Positions 1 to 6,247 are shown, counted from the stretch's first letter. The stretch: 7,412 nt of DNA from Streptomyces sp. NRRL S-87 (GCF_000719335.1 NZ_JOGB01000108.1:1-7412); one strand, 5' to 3'. Program-made: numbers and translations. The notes: generated from the letters alone by a model not told the origin.

Positions 1-1153
1 TCATGATGCCGCCCTTGGTCTCGATGCCGAGGGACAGCGGGGTCACGTCGAGGAGCAGGACGTCCTTGACCTCGCCCTTGAGGACACCGGCCTGGAGGGC
101 GGCGCCCACGGCGACGACCTCGTCCGGGTTCACACCCTTGTGCGGCTCCTTGCCGGTGAGCTTCTTCACCAGGTCGGTGACGGCGGGCATCCGGGTGGAG
201 CCGCCGACGAGGATGACGTGGTCGATGTCCGAGACCTCGATCTTGGCATCCTTGACGGCCTGGTGGAACGGGCCTTCGCAGCGTTCCAGCAGGTCGGAGG
301 TCAACTGCTGGAACTGGGCGCGGGTGAGCTTCTCGTCGAGGTGCAGCGGGCCTTCGGCCGAGGCCGTGATGTAGGGCAGGTTGATCGTGGTCTCCGTTGC
401 GGCGGACAGCTCGATCTTCGCCTTCTCCGCGACCTCGCGCAGGCGCTGCGCGGCCATCTTGTCCTTGGACAGATCGATGCCGTAGCCGTTCCTGAACTGC
501 TGGACGAGGTGGTCGACGATGCGCTGGTCCCAGTCGTCGCCGCCCAGGTGGGTGTCGCCGGAGGTCGCCTTCACCTCCACGACGCCCTCGCCGATGTCCA
601 GGAGCGACACGTCGAAGGTGCCGCCACCGAGGTCGAACACGAGCACCGTCTGGTCGCTCTCCTTGTCCAGGCCGTAGGCGAGAGCGGCCGCGGTCGGCTC
701 GTTGATGATCCGCGCCACCTTCAGGCCCGCGATCTCGCCGGCCTCCTTGGTCGCCGTGCGCTGCGCATCGTTGAAGTACGCGGGCACGGTGATCACCGCC
801 TCGGTGACGTCCTCGCCGAGGTACGCCTCGGCGTCCCGCTTCAGCTTCTGCAGCACCCGGGCGGAGATCTCCTGTGCGGTGTACCGCCTCCCGTCCACGT
901 CCCCCTTCTCCGGGAAGCGCCACGCGGTGTCGCCCATGTGCCGCTTCACCGAGCGGGCGGTGCGGTCCACGTTGGTGACTGCCTGGCGCTTGGCGATCTC
1001 ACCGACCAGCACCTCGCCGCTCTTGCCGAAAGCCACGACCGAAGGCGTGGTCCGGGTCCCTTCCGTGTTCGTGACGACAGCCGGCTCACCGGCCTCCAGG
1101 ACGCAGACCACCGAGTTCGTCGTTCCCAGATCAATACCGACTGCGCGAGCCAT
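1..1153 (-). CDS. dnaK: Molecular chaperone DnaK (Hsp70), N-terminal part, runs off the left edge
   Basis: Cytoplasmic ATP-dependent chaperone that binds and releases unfolded polypeptides together with DnaJ and GrpE. The 384 codons present cover the whole nucleotide-binding domain, the interdomain linker and the first residues of the substrate-binding domain; the family is usually about 610-640 residues. Visible motifs: phosphate-1 loop IDLGTTNS (residues 7-14), catalytic Lys70 in [16 protein letters not shown] (123-132), phosphate-2 [12 protein letters not shown] (172-183), adenosine motif LVGGSTRMP (315-323) and linker DVLLLDVTP (364-372). No key residue is missing. The ATG at 1153 is chosen because GAGGAG lies 7 nt upstream and the protein begins MARAVGID as in other actinobacterial DnaK. 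A HAIR-like site upstream implies control by HspR. grpE, dnaJ and hspR, which follow dnaK in the usual Streptomyces operon, would lie beyond the left edge. Whether this is the main DnaK or a second copy cannot be decided here. Confidence 0.97.
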   Translation of the reverse strand, partial: MARAVGIDLGTTNSVVCVLEAGEPAVVTNTEGTRTTPSVVAFGKSGEVLVGEIAKRQAVTNVDRTARSVKRHMGDTAWRFPEKGDVDGRRYTAQEISARVLQKLKRDAEAYLGEDVTEAVITVPAYFNDAQRTATKEAGEIAGLKVARIINEPTAAALAYGLDKESDQTVLVFDLGGGTFDVSLLDIGEGVVEVKATSGDTHLGGDDWDQRIVDHLVQQFRNGYGIDLSKDKMAAQRLREVAEKAKIELSAATETTINLPYITASAEGPLHLDEKLTRAQFQQLTSDLLERCEGPFHQAVKDAKIEVSDIDHVILVGGSTRMPAVTDLVKKLTGKEPHKGVNPDEVVAVGAALQAGVLKGEVKDVLLLDVTPLSLGIETKGGIM

Positions 1154-1160
1154 TCCCGGC

Positions 1161-1166
1161 CTCCTC
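1161..1166 (-). promoter_or_regulatory. Ribosome binding site of dnaK
   Basis: On the minus strand GAGGAG sits 7 nt before the ATG at 1153. It fixes the dnaK start. Confidence 0.85.
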
Positions 1167-1205
1167 ACGTGCCGCTAGCATCCGCAATAAAACGTCCTAT
1201 ATCGA

Positions 1206-1234
1206 CACATAAAACTTGAGTCCCCATATGTCAA
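1206..1234 (-). promoter_or_regulatory. Putative dnaK promoter
   Basis: Reading the minus strand, a perfect -35 hexamer TTGACA (1234-1229) is followed 17 nt later by TATGTG (1211-1206), a poor -10 match. The -35 lies inside the HAIR-like repeat, so bound repressor would block polymerase. An alternative -10, TATAGG at 1201-1196, is too far from this -35. The surrounding 1180-1245 stretch is clearly AT-richer than the rest of the window, as expected for a strong promoter. The -35 is convincing; the exact -10 is not. Confidence 0.6.
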
Positions 1235-1235
1235 G
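1215..1235. promoter_or_regulatory. HAIR-like HspR operator
   Basis: The plus strand reads CTTGAGT (1215-1221), a 7-nt spacer, then TGTCAAG (1229-1235). The known HspR-associated inverted repeat (HAIR) is CTTGAGT-N7-ACTCAAG, so the left arm is exact, the spacing is exact, and the right arm differs at two positions. HspR is the MerR-family repressor encoded in the dnaK operon of Streptomyces and uses DnaK as co-repressor. The site overlaps the dnaK -35 and lies about 62 nt upstream of the dnaK ATG. HspR control is inferred from the match. Confidence 0.85.
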
Positions 1236-1264
1236 TAATTTTCGGGTGGGCCTCGCGGGCGGCA

Positions 1265-1372
1265 GGGACGGAAGTACCGCTCCTCGGTCCCGGCGTGGAC
1301 GGTGAGCTCCTCGATCACCTCCCGCAGTGGTCGCAGTGGTCCAGGATGCGGGGCCCGGCCCTCGACCTTCAC
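1265..1372 (-). pseudogene. Possible remnant of a hemerythrin-like (HHE) protein
   Basis: A short minus-strand reading frame opens with GTG at 1372, overlapping the TGA stop of the M20 gene as GTGA. It contains IEELTVHAGTEERYF (about 1312-1268), which resembles the HxxxE metal-binding helix of hemerythrin HHE proteins, where a His three residues before a Glu is followed by an aromatic residue and Pro. The preceding codons do not resemble the rest of the fold. The frame runs on through the dnaK promoter and HAIR site to 1175, so it is unlikely to be a working gene in this form. It may be a decayed fragment of a former gene or a chance match. Confidence 0.25.
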
Positions 1373-2625
1373 GGGTCCGCCGCGGCCTTCTCCCGCAGCG
1401 CTGCCCAGGCCCGGGCGCTCACGGCGCGGCGCAGCAGCACTTCCGCCGCCGTGCAGGCGAGCGCTTCCGCTGCGGCGAGCATGACGCGGCGCCCCCGCTG
1501 TGATGCGGCCGCCGCGGCGAACGCGGGTGTGTGGTCCGAGCCGTCGGCGGCGTCCATGATGGCGAGGAACGGATGGATGGTCGGCAGGCGTGTGCTCACG
1601 TTGCCGATGTCGGACGACCCCAGGTACACGCCCGCCTCCGGTTCCGTCAGGTGGATCCCGGCCCGCGCCAGGTGCCCGGCGAACCGTGCGGAGAGTACGG
1701 GGTTGTCACGGAAGTGCTCGTAGCGCCTGCCCACCCGTTCCACGGCCACGGCGGCCCCGGTGGCTGCCGCCGTCCCCTCGGCGCACCGCTGCAGCTCGCC
1801 CGCGAGCGCCTCGAGCGCGGTCGTGGTCGCGCCGCGGAGCCCGAACAACCCCTCGGCGTAGGCAGGCACGATGTTCGTGGCCCGCCCGCCGTCGGTGATG
1901 ACGCCCTGGACGTGGGACCCGGGCGGAAGCCGACGGTGTACCACCCCCAGCGAGTTGAAGAGCTGGATCAAGCTGCCCAGTGCGTCGATGCCCTCGGTCG
2001 GGCTGCCGGTCGGGTGCGCGGCGCGGCCGTGGAACCCCACCTGGACCTGCACGCTGGCCGTCAGCGGTGCCCACGACCAGCTGTGGACGCCGGGATGCAC
2101 CATCAGGGCCGCGTCCACGCCGTCGAACACCCCGGCTTCCACCAGTGTCACCTTGCCCCCGCCGCGCTCCTCCGCGGGCGTGCCCACGGCCAGCAGCGAG
2201 CCCTGGAAGTCGCCGAGAGCGGCCCGCAGGGCGAGGGCCGCTCCCAGGCCCGCAGCGGCGATCAGATTGTGCCCGCACGCGTGGCCGAGCCCGGGCAGCG
2301 CGTCGTACTCCATGAGCAGCGCCACCCTCGGCCCGGCGCCGCTCCCGGTGGACGCGGCGAACGCGGTGGGTAGTCCCGCGGTCCCGCGGCCGATCCGGAA
2401 GCCCTCCCGCGCCAGCTCCGCGGTGAGCAGTGCGGCCGCCTGGTGCTCTTCGTATGCCGGCTCGGGATCGCGGTGCAGGGCCAGCGCGGTGTCCCACAGA
2501 CGGTCGGCGCGGACCGCGACCTCTTGCCGGACCCGGTCGAACACCGCCTCCAGGCCGGCGTCCACGTGAGGGGCGGCAGGGGGCAGGGAGTCCGGACGGT
2601 CCACGGGGTCGGCGGTGTCGGACAC
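1369..2625 (-). CDS. M20D-family metallopeptidase/amidohydrolase
   Basis: Predicted cytoplasmic zinc-dependent hydrolase of 418 residues, the usual length for the M20D group (AbgB/PM20D2-like dipeptidases and N-acyl amino acid amidohydrolases). The metal-site signature EYDALPGLGHACGHN (106-120) has Cys117 and His119; the general-base pair is Glu152-Glu153 in TPAEERGGGK; His177 (MVHPG) and His351 (IHPF) fit the remaining metal ligands. FHGRAAHPTGSPTEGIDAL (198-216) marks the inserted dimerisation domain. The active site looks intact. There is no signal peptide. The GTG at 2625 is preferred over an in-frame start at 2733 because GGGAGG lies 6 nt upstream, while the extra 36 residues look non-coding. 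The PM20D2-like motif suggests a dipeptide or N-acyl/aminobenzoyl-amino acid substrate, but the context gives no clue to which. It is transcribed toward dnaK with a gap of about 215 nt. Confidence 0.9.
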   Translation of the reverse strand: MSDTADPVDRPDSLPPAAPHVDAGLEAVFDRVRQEVAVRADRLWDTALALHRDPEPAYEEHQAAALLTAELAREGFRIGRGTAGLPTAFAASTGSGAGPRVALLMEYDALPGLGHACGHNLIAAAGLGAALALRAALGDFQGSLLAVGTPAEERGGGKVTLVEAGVFDGVDAALMVHPGVHSWSWAPLTASVQVQVGFHGRAAHPTGSPTEGIDALGSLIQLFNSLGVVHRRLPPGSHVQGVITDGGRATNIVPAYAEGLFGLRGATTTALEALAGELQRCAEGTAAATGAAVAVERVGRRYEHFRDNPVLSARFAGHLARAGIHLTEPEAGVYLGSSDIGNVSTRLPTIHPFLAIMDAADGSDHTPAFAAAAASQRGRRVMLAAAEALACTAAEVLLRRAVSARAWAALREKAAADP

Positions 2626-2631
2626 GGAAGG

Positions 2632-2637
2632 CCTCCC
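2632..2637 (-). promoter_or_regulatory. Ribosome binding site deciding the M20 gene start
   Basis: GGGAGG on the minus strand, 6 nt before GTG at 2625. This supports the shorter protein over the longer in-frame alternative from 2733. Confidence 0.8.
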
Positions 2638-2898
2638 TGCGCGTGTGCGGTGCTGGTCCCCCCGTGCGTGTCCGGCAGTGCAGTGGCCCTTGACCGCCGC
2701 CCCCTCCGGGCAGGAGGTCCGGCTCGCCGCCACTCCCCGCGGCGCGATCTTGGCGGCCGTCTGCCGCCTGCCCGCGTATGTGCAAGGAATCGGCTACCCG
2801 CCTTCCGGCCGACCACGCCCCAGCCGACGGCCTGCACCCGCGCGGTCAGGCACGCGCAGGCTGCGCGGTCGATGTGGATGCCGGCGCGGGGGCCCACT
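2638..2898. other. Intergenic stretch with no convincing gene
   Basis: Frames here on both strands are open only because of high GC. Their translations are Arg/Pro/Ala-rich and show no recognisable domain. The stretch should hold the promoter of the M20 gene on the minus strand, but I see no clear -35/-10 pair. A 5-bp hairpin CCTCC/GGAGG near 2700 is too weak to call a terminator. Confidence 0.5.
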
Positions 2899-3393
2899 TC
2901 ACGGGGTGCTCTCTTCCGGGGTGTTGGCTGGGTGCAGGGCGTCGACGGCTCGTTCTGCGGTGTGCCGGTCGGGTGGGGGGAAGTAGTCGCGGCGCTGGAT
3001 GCGCCGCAGTTCGGCGCGCAGCCTGGTCATCGTGCGCCGCCTTCCGGCCTCGTCCCCTTCGCGGGCCGTTTTTTCGGCCTCGGCACGCACCTGCCGGTAC
3101 TCGGCGGCGCGGGCCTGCCTCATGGCGTCGATGAGCTCCTGCTCGTCGCCGGCGGCTGCCGGACGGGCGATCCATGCCGTGGCGGTGCCGCCGGAGTCGG
3201 TGACTTCCTCGGCGATCCGCTCCAACTGCTCACGGGTACGGGCGTCCGAGGGCAAGGCGATGAGGCCGTCGCTGATCTGCGCGACACCCATCCGCTTGAG
3301 CTTGCGCCACACGGAGATCCGCGGGGTGGAGGGCTCCCGGGGCAGGCGGTAGGAGAGCAGCACCCACTGCCGCTCGATGTCCGGGCCGCTCAC
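2899..3393 (-). CDS. chrB: ChrB N-terminal-domain protein (chromate resistance, stand-alone)
   Basis: A 164-residue soluble protein matching the N-terminal domain of chromate-resistance protein ChrB. The diagnostic stretch is WVLLSYRLPREPSTPRISVW (10-29), then RKLKRMGVAQISDGLIALP (30-48) and TREQLERIAEEV (53-64). A charged, probably helical Ala/Arg/Glu-rich tail (about 88-135) ends in RRDYFPPPDR (134-143). Full proteobacterial ChrB is about 300 residues with a second domain; here that half is absent, as in actinobacteria where the halves are separate genes. ChrB has been reported as a chromate-responsive regulator of chrA in Ochrobactrum, so a sensing or regulatory role is likely but inferred. 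It diverges from chrA. The GTG at 3393 is chosen because it places the conserved motif near the N-terminus, as in the family; another GTG at 3402 is possible. There is no good ribosome binding site, but the GTG overlaps the stop of a short upstream frame. Confidence 0.82.
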   Translation of the reverse strand: MSGPDIERQWVLLSYRLPREPSTPRISVWRKLKRMGVAQISDGLIALPSDARTREQLERIAEEVTDSGGTATAWIARPAAAGDEQELIDAMRQARAAEYRQVRAEAEKTAREGDEAGRRRTMTRLRAELRRIQRRDYFPPPDRHTAERAVDALHPANTPEESTP

Positions 3394-3452
3394 GCGGGGC
3401 ACCCCGTCCGGCTTGCCGAACCGGCATCCGAAGGGTGCAACGAGTTGTTCAT
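3390..3452 (-). CDS. Possible 20-residue leader peptide coupled to chrB
   Basis: On the minus strand ATG at 3452 opens a 20-codon frame, MNNSLHPSDAGSASRTGCPA, whose TGA (3392-3390) overlaps the GTG start of the chrB-like gene (3393) as GTGA. GGGGAC lies just upstream of the ATG, and AGAGGAAG a little further. An in-frame ATG at 3503 would give 37 residues. Because the chrB-like start lacks its own Shine-Dalgarno, translation through this frame followed by reinitiation is plausible. The peptide resembles no known family, and a chance overlap in high-GC DNA cannot be excluded. Confidence 0.3.
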   Translation of the reverse strand: MNNSLHPSDAGSASRTGCPA

Positions 3453-3494
3453 GTCCGTCCCCGAGACTTCCTCTACCGACGCCCCAGCAGGTGA

Positions 3495-3510
3495 TGCAAC
3501 CATGGTTACA
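3495..3510. promoter_or_regulatory. Palindrome in the chrB/chrA divergent region, candidate operator
   Basis: TGCAACCATGGTTACA has a perfect 10-bp core AACCATGGTT and outer TG/CA pairs with one mismatch per arm. It lies about 100 nt from both divergent starts, where a regulator controlling both genes would bind. On the minus strand TTGCAT (3499-3494) with TAGAGG 18 nt downstream could form the promoter toward chrB. No regulator is known for this sequence; the ChrB-like protein is one candidate. Confidence 0.35.
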
Positions 3511-3581
3511 CAACGGTGGGCGGGAGGGGAAAGGTCGTCGCGCGCCCCCCAGCCGTCTGGACCCCGGCCGTCTCGTACGGC

Positions 3582-3591
3582 CTTGATCAAG
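3582..3591. promoter_or_regulatory. 10-bp palindrome just before the chrA ribosome binding site
   Basis: CTTGATCAAG is a perfect 10-bp palindrome ending 4 nt before the chrA Shine-Dalgarno. It could be a short operator or a coincidence; nothing else supports it. Confidence 0.2.
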
Positions 3592-3595
3592 ACAA

Positions 3596-3602
3596 GAGGG
3601 AG
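3596..3602 (+). promoter_or_regulatory. Ribosome binding site of chrA
   Basis: GAGGGAG lies 5 nt before the GTG at 3608 and fixes the chrA start. Confidence 0.75.
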
Positions 3603-3607
3603 TACCG

Positions 3608-5020
3608 GTGACCGCCACCGAACAGTCACCCGGCCTCCGGGCCGGAGCCGCCGCCGGCACCACCGCCGGCAGAGACGTGATCCCGCTGCGGCAGGCGACC
3701 CGGGCATGGTTCGCGATCTCCTGGCAGACCTTCGGCGGGCCGGCCGGTCAGATCGCGGTGATGCAGCGGGCGCTGGTGGAGGACAAGCGCTGGATCGGCC
3801 AGCAGCGGTTCAACCACGCCTTGAGCTACTGCATGCTCCTGCCGGGCCCGGAGGCCCAGCAGTTGGCGATCTACACCGGCTGGCTCCTCAACGGCACCCG
3901 CGGCGGCCTGATCGCCGGCAGTCTGTTCGTCCTGCCCGGCGTCCTCACCCTGCTTGCCCTGTCCGTCCTGTACGTGGCCTTCGGATCGACGGCGGCCGTC
4001 ACCGGCGTGTTCGCGGGCCTGGCCCCCGCGGTCGTGGCGATCGTCGGCCAGGCCGTTTCCCGGGTCGCCCAGCGCTCGCTGACCCACCCGCTGCTGATCG
4101 CCCTGGCGGCCACGTCGTTCGCGGCCCTGGCCCTGTTCTCCGTACCGTTCCCCGCGGTCATCGCCGCAGCCGCCCTCGCCGGCTGGCTCATCGCCCGCTA
4201 CAAGCCCGACGCGCTCAAGCCCCCAGGCGGACACGGGGCCGACGACGGACCGGCCCCCCTGATTCCCGACGACGCACTCCACCACGAGCAGCCCAGCCGC
4301 CGCCGCACCTGGCGCATCCTTGCGATCGGCCTGCTGCTGTGGACCGTACCGGTGGCCGCCGTCGCCGTACTGACCGGCACGGGCAGCGTGTTCACCACCC
4401 AGGGCGTGTTCTTCTCCGGCACCGCACTGGTCACCTTCGGCGGCGCGTACGCGGTTCTGGCCTACGTCGCCCAGCAGGCCGTGCAGACCTACGGCTGGCT
4501 GAGCGCGAAGGACATGGTGAGCGGCCTGGCCCTGGCCGAGACCACCCCCGGCCCTCTGATCATGGTGGTCCAGTTCGTCGCCTTCCTCGGCGCCTACCAC
4601 AACCCCGGCAGCCTCGACCCGTGGGCCGCGGCCCTGCTCGGAGCCCTGTTGACCACCTGGGTCACGTTCGTGCCCTGCTTCCTGTTCATCTTCCTCGGCG
4701 CCCCCTACATCGAACGCCTGCGCGGAAACCGCCGCATCTCCGCAGCCCTCACCGGCATCACCGCCGCCGTCGTCGGCGTCATCGCCAACCTCGCCCTCTA
4801 CTTCGCCGAACACGCCCTCTTCACAGACGTCGACGACAAGAACCTCGGACCGCTCACCCTCGCCCTGCCCGACCTGACCACCCTGCGCCCCACAGCTCTC
4901 GTGATCACCGTGATCGCGGCGCTGCTGATCTTCAAGCTGCGGTGGAGCGTCCTGCGCACCCTCGGCGTCTGCGCGGTCCTCGGCCTGGGCGCCGCCCTGG
5001 TGGGGCTGCCCGGCCTCTGA
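3608..5020 (+). CDS. chrA: Chromate transporter ChrA, two-domain
   Basis: Inner-membrane transporter of the CHR family that exports chromate from the cytoplasm. The 470-residue protein has the duplicated (long-chain) architecture. The N-terminal CHR domain carries FGGPAGQIAVM (42-52) and LLPGPEAQQLAIYTGW (77-92). The second domain carries the parallel FGGAYAVLAYV (277-287) and ETTPGPLIMVVQFVAFLGAY (311-330). About ten or more hydrophobic segments are visible (for example 102-125, 132-149, 160-195, 236-256, 341-364, 379-399, 428-442, 450-468). A hydrophilic linker rich in Asp, His and Arg (about 199-234) separates the halves. The first 25 residues are polar and not a signal peptide. GTG at 3608 has GAGGGAG 5 nt upstream. 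It diverges from the chrB-like gene, the classical chromate-resistance pairing. Family assignment is firm; chromate as substrate rests on the family and on chrB next door. Confidence 0.95.
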   Translation: MTATEQSPGLRAGAAAGTTAGRDVIPLRQATRAWFAISWQTFGGPAGQIAVMQRALVEDKRWIGQQRFNHALSYCMLLPGPEAQQLAIYTGWLLNGTRGGLIAGSLFVLPGVLTLLALSVLYVAFGSTAAVTGVFAGLAPAVVAIVGQAVSRVAQRSLTHPLLIALAATSFAALALFSVPFPAVIAAAALAGWLIARYKPDALKPPGGHGADDGPAPLIPDDALHHEQPSRRRTWRILAIGLLLWTVPVAAVAVLTGTGSVFTTQGVFFSGTALVTFGGAYAVLAYVAQQAVQTYGWLSAKDMVSGLALAETTPGPLIMVVQFVAFLGAYHNPGSLDPWAAALLGALLTTWVTFVPCFLFIFLGAPYIERLRGNRRISAALTGITAAVVGVIANLALYFAEHALFTDVDDKNLGPLTLALPDLTTLRPTALVITVIAALLIFKLRWSVLRTLGVCAVLGLGAALVGLPGL

Positions 5021-5088
5021 CCCGCCGACGAGATGGCGTGGCCGCCCTGCGCTTCGGCCTGGCCGGTGGTGGGAAGCGCGAAGAGGAG

Positions 5089-5111
5089 GCTGCTGCCGTC
5101 GTGGCAGCGGC
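5089..5111 (+). terminator. Possible terminator hairpin after chrA
   Basis: GCTGCTGCC (5089-5097), loop GTCGT and GGCAGCGGC (5103-5111) form a 9-bp stem with one T-G pair, 69 nt after the chrA stop. There is no T-run, which is common in actinobacteria. It separates chrA from the SDR promoter region. Confidence 0.35.
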
Positions 5112-5195
5112 GGCCGCCCGGCGATCAGCTCGCGGTCCGGAAGGTCGGGACGGCTCGACGGCCAGGGCGCCCCCGTGCCGCGCACCGCTACCGGT

Positions 5196-5216
5196 AAACG
5201 GATGGTGCATCCGTTT
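5196..5216. promoter_or_regulatory. Operator 1 of the SDR gene (CGGATG-N3-CATCCG)
   Basis: A perfect inverted repeat: AAACGGATG, a 3-nt spacer, CATCCGTTT (9-bp arms). The core CGGATG-N3-CATCCG (5199-5213) occurs again at 5236 and 6218. A possible -10 TACCGT (5221-5226) begins 4 nt after the full repeat, so a protein bound here would cover the -35 region. The size and symmetry suit a TetR-family dimer, and a TetR gene lies immediately downstream of the SDR gene. Confidence 0.75.
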
Positions 5217-5235
5217 GTGCTACCGTCCCACCAAG

Positions 5236-5250
5236 CGGATGAACTATCCG
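5236..5250. promoter_or_regulatory. Operator 2 of the SDR gene (one mismatch)
   Basis: CGGATG-AAC-TATCCG differs from the shared core CGGATG-N3-CATCCG at one position. Its start is 37 nt from operator 1 and it lies between the presumed transcription start and the SDR ATG. Two sites could allow cooperative binding. The second site is called only because it resembles the other two. Confidence 0.5.
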
Positions 5251-5282
5251 GATGTCTGCTCGGGTGGAGGAGCGAGGAGCGC

Positions 5283-6173
5283 ATGGGGAAGACAGCTGTC
5301 GTGACGGCCGGAACGTCCGGCATCGGCTTGGAGACGGCGGTGGGGCTGGCCGCTGCCGGGTTCTCGGTGACCGTGGTCGGGCGCAACGCAGAGCGCGGCG
5401 CCCGAGCGGTCGAACGCATCAACGCGGAGAACCCGGCCCGCCAGGCCCGGTTCCTGCCGGCCGACCTCGCCTCGCTGGAGGAGGTGCGCGCGCTCGCCGA
5501 CCGAATCGCCGCCGACCGCGCGGCCGCGGGTGAACCGCTGACGGTGCTGGTCAACAACGTCGGGGCCATGTTCCCGGTCCGCCAGGCCGTGGACGGGATC
5601 GAGGCGTCGTTCGTCGTCAACCACCTTTCGCCGTACCTGCTGACGGAACTCCTGCTGCCCACGCTGACGGCCGGGGCGCCGAGCAGGATCGTGAACGTCA
5701 CCTCGGGCGCGGTCACCGTCGCCAAGCGCGTGTTCGACGCCGTGGAGCCGCCCGGCGGCTACTACGGCTTCCACTGGTACGGCCGTGCCAAGCTCGCGAA
5801 CCTCGCCTACACCCTGCACCTGGCCAAGCGGCTGGACGGCACCGGCGTCTCGGTCTTCGCAGCCGACCCCGGGGGAGCGGCGACCGACATGACCAACGGC
5901 ACGATGACCGACCCCAAGATCGTCTCACCCGCCCTGCGCCTCCTGTGGCCGCTGGTGCGTCGCACGTTCGCCCGCTCCACCTCGGGCCCGGCGTCCGTGG
6001 CCGCCCGGCCCTCGATCACCGCTGCCACGGACGACACCCTCACGGGCCGCACCGGCACCGTCATCGGCGCCCAGGCGCGCCCCGTCACGCCGTTCCGCAC
6101 GGCGGCCGACACCCGGGTCGCCGAAGCCGTCCGACGGCTCAGCGAACGCCACGCACCTCTCACGACCACTTGA
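5283..6173 (+). CDS. Short-chain dehydrogenase/reductase (retinol-dehydrogenase/WWOX-like)
   Basis: NAD(P)-dependent oxidoreductase with a Rossmann fold, 296 residues, cytoplasmic. Cofactor loop TAGTSGIG (8-15), Arg34 in VGRN after the second strand (favours NADPH), Asp61-Leu62, NNVG (91-94), structural Asn113 in NHLSPYLL, catalytic Ser141 in VTS, and Tyr166/Lys170 in YGRAK complete the Asn-Ser-Tyr-Lys tetrad. The 25-residue distance from Ser to Tyr is longer than in classical SDRs and fits retinol-dehydrogenase/WWOX-like members. The first glycine of the usual TGxxxGxG loop is Ala9, with Gly at position 10. ATG at 5283 has GAGGAG (5274-5279) and GGAGGA (5266-5271) upstream; the open frame further upstream crosses the operators and is not used. 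Two operator copies precede it, and a TetR gene with the same operator follows after 74 nt, so it is probably repressed by that protein. The substrate is unknown. Confidence 0.92.
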   Translation: MGKTAVVTAGTSGIGLETAVGLAAAGFSVTVVGRNAERGARAVERINAENPARQARFLPADLASLEEVRALADRIAADRAAAGEPLTVLVNNVGAMFPVRQAVDGIEASFVVNHLSPYLLTELLLPTLTAGAPSRIVNVTSGAVTVAKRVFDAVEPPGGYYGFHWYGRAKLANLAYTLHLAKRLDGTGVSVFAADPGGAATDMTNGTMTDPKIVSPALRLLWPLVRRTFARSTSGPASVAARPSITAATDDTLTGRTGTVIGAQARPVTPFRTAADTRVAEAVRRLSERHAPLTTT

Positions 6174-6217
6174 CCCTCTGGCGGTCCGGCGGCACGGGCG
6201 CGGGCGGGCTGCCATTC

Positions 6218-6232
6218 CGGATGGGCCATCCG
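6218..6232. promoter_or_regulatory. Operator of the TetR gene (CGGATG-N3-CATCCG)
   Basis: CGGATGG-G-CCATCCG is an inverted repeat with perfect 7-bp arms and matches the core found twice before the SDR gene. It lies directly before a good -10 hexamer and 15 nt before the TetR ATG, as expected for autorepression. A second, overlapping CATCC/GGATG inverted pair (6227-6241) extends it. Confidence 0.75.
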
Positions 6233-6234
6233 AT

Positions 6235-6240
6235 TAGGAT
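6235..6240 (+). promoter_or_regulatory. Putative -10 element of the TetR gene; may give a leaderless mRNA
   Basis: TAGGAT fits the actinobacterial -10 pattern TAnnnT and ends 7 nt before the ATG at 6248, so transcription would start at or next to the start codon. No clear -35 is visible. The same bases contain AGGA, 8 nt before the ATG, which could instead serve as a weak ribosome binding site if the mRNA starts upstream. Confidence 0.45.
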
Positions 6241-6247
6241 GCCCGTC

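Noticed and set aside
140..1219. Plus-strand open frame of 359 codons opposite dnaK
   Set aside because: Antisense of dnaK, whose identity is certain; the translation is repetitive Leu/Val/Arg/Asp and ends by running through the dnaK promoter.
1153..1372. Search for a CIRCE element (HrcA site) upstream of dnaK
   Set aside because: No TTAGCACTC-N9-GAGTGCTAA-like sequence; the only inverted repeat there is the HAIR-like one.
2262..2897. Minus-strand open frame of 211 codons across the gap between chrB and the M20 gene
   Set aside because: Mostly a shifted shadow of the M20 gene; the part in the gap is Arg-rich, lacks a recognised domain, and has no supported start.
3505..3520. ACAACGGTGG at 3510-3519 repeated at 7000-7009, each preceded by GTT
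   Set aside because: A 10-bp match in a GC-rich 7.4-kb window is not enough to claim a duplicated element; one copy overlaps the hsp18 -10, while the other has no matching -35 at the right distance.
2443..5304. Very long plus-strand open frame (953 codons) spanning the M20 start, chrB and chrA
   Set aside because: It lies antisense to chrB-N and in the wrong frame over chrA; its translation is Arg/Pro/Gly-rich with no domain. It is open only because of GC-rich third positions in the true genes.
3626..5725. Minus-strand open frame of 699 codons opposite chrA and the SDR gene
   Set aside because: Antisense shadow of two strongly supported genes; low-complexity Gly/Ala/Asp-rich translation, no motif and no ribosome binding site.
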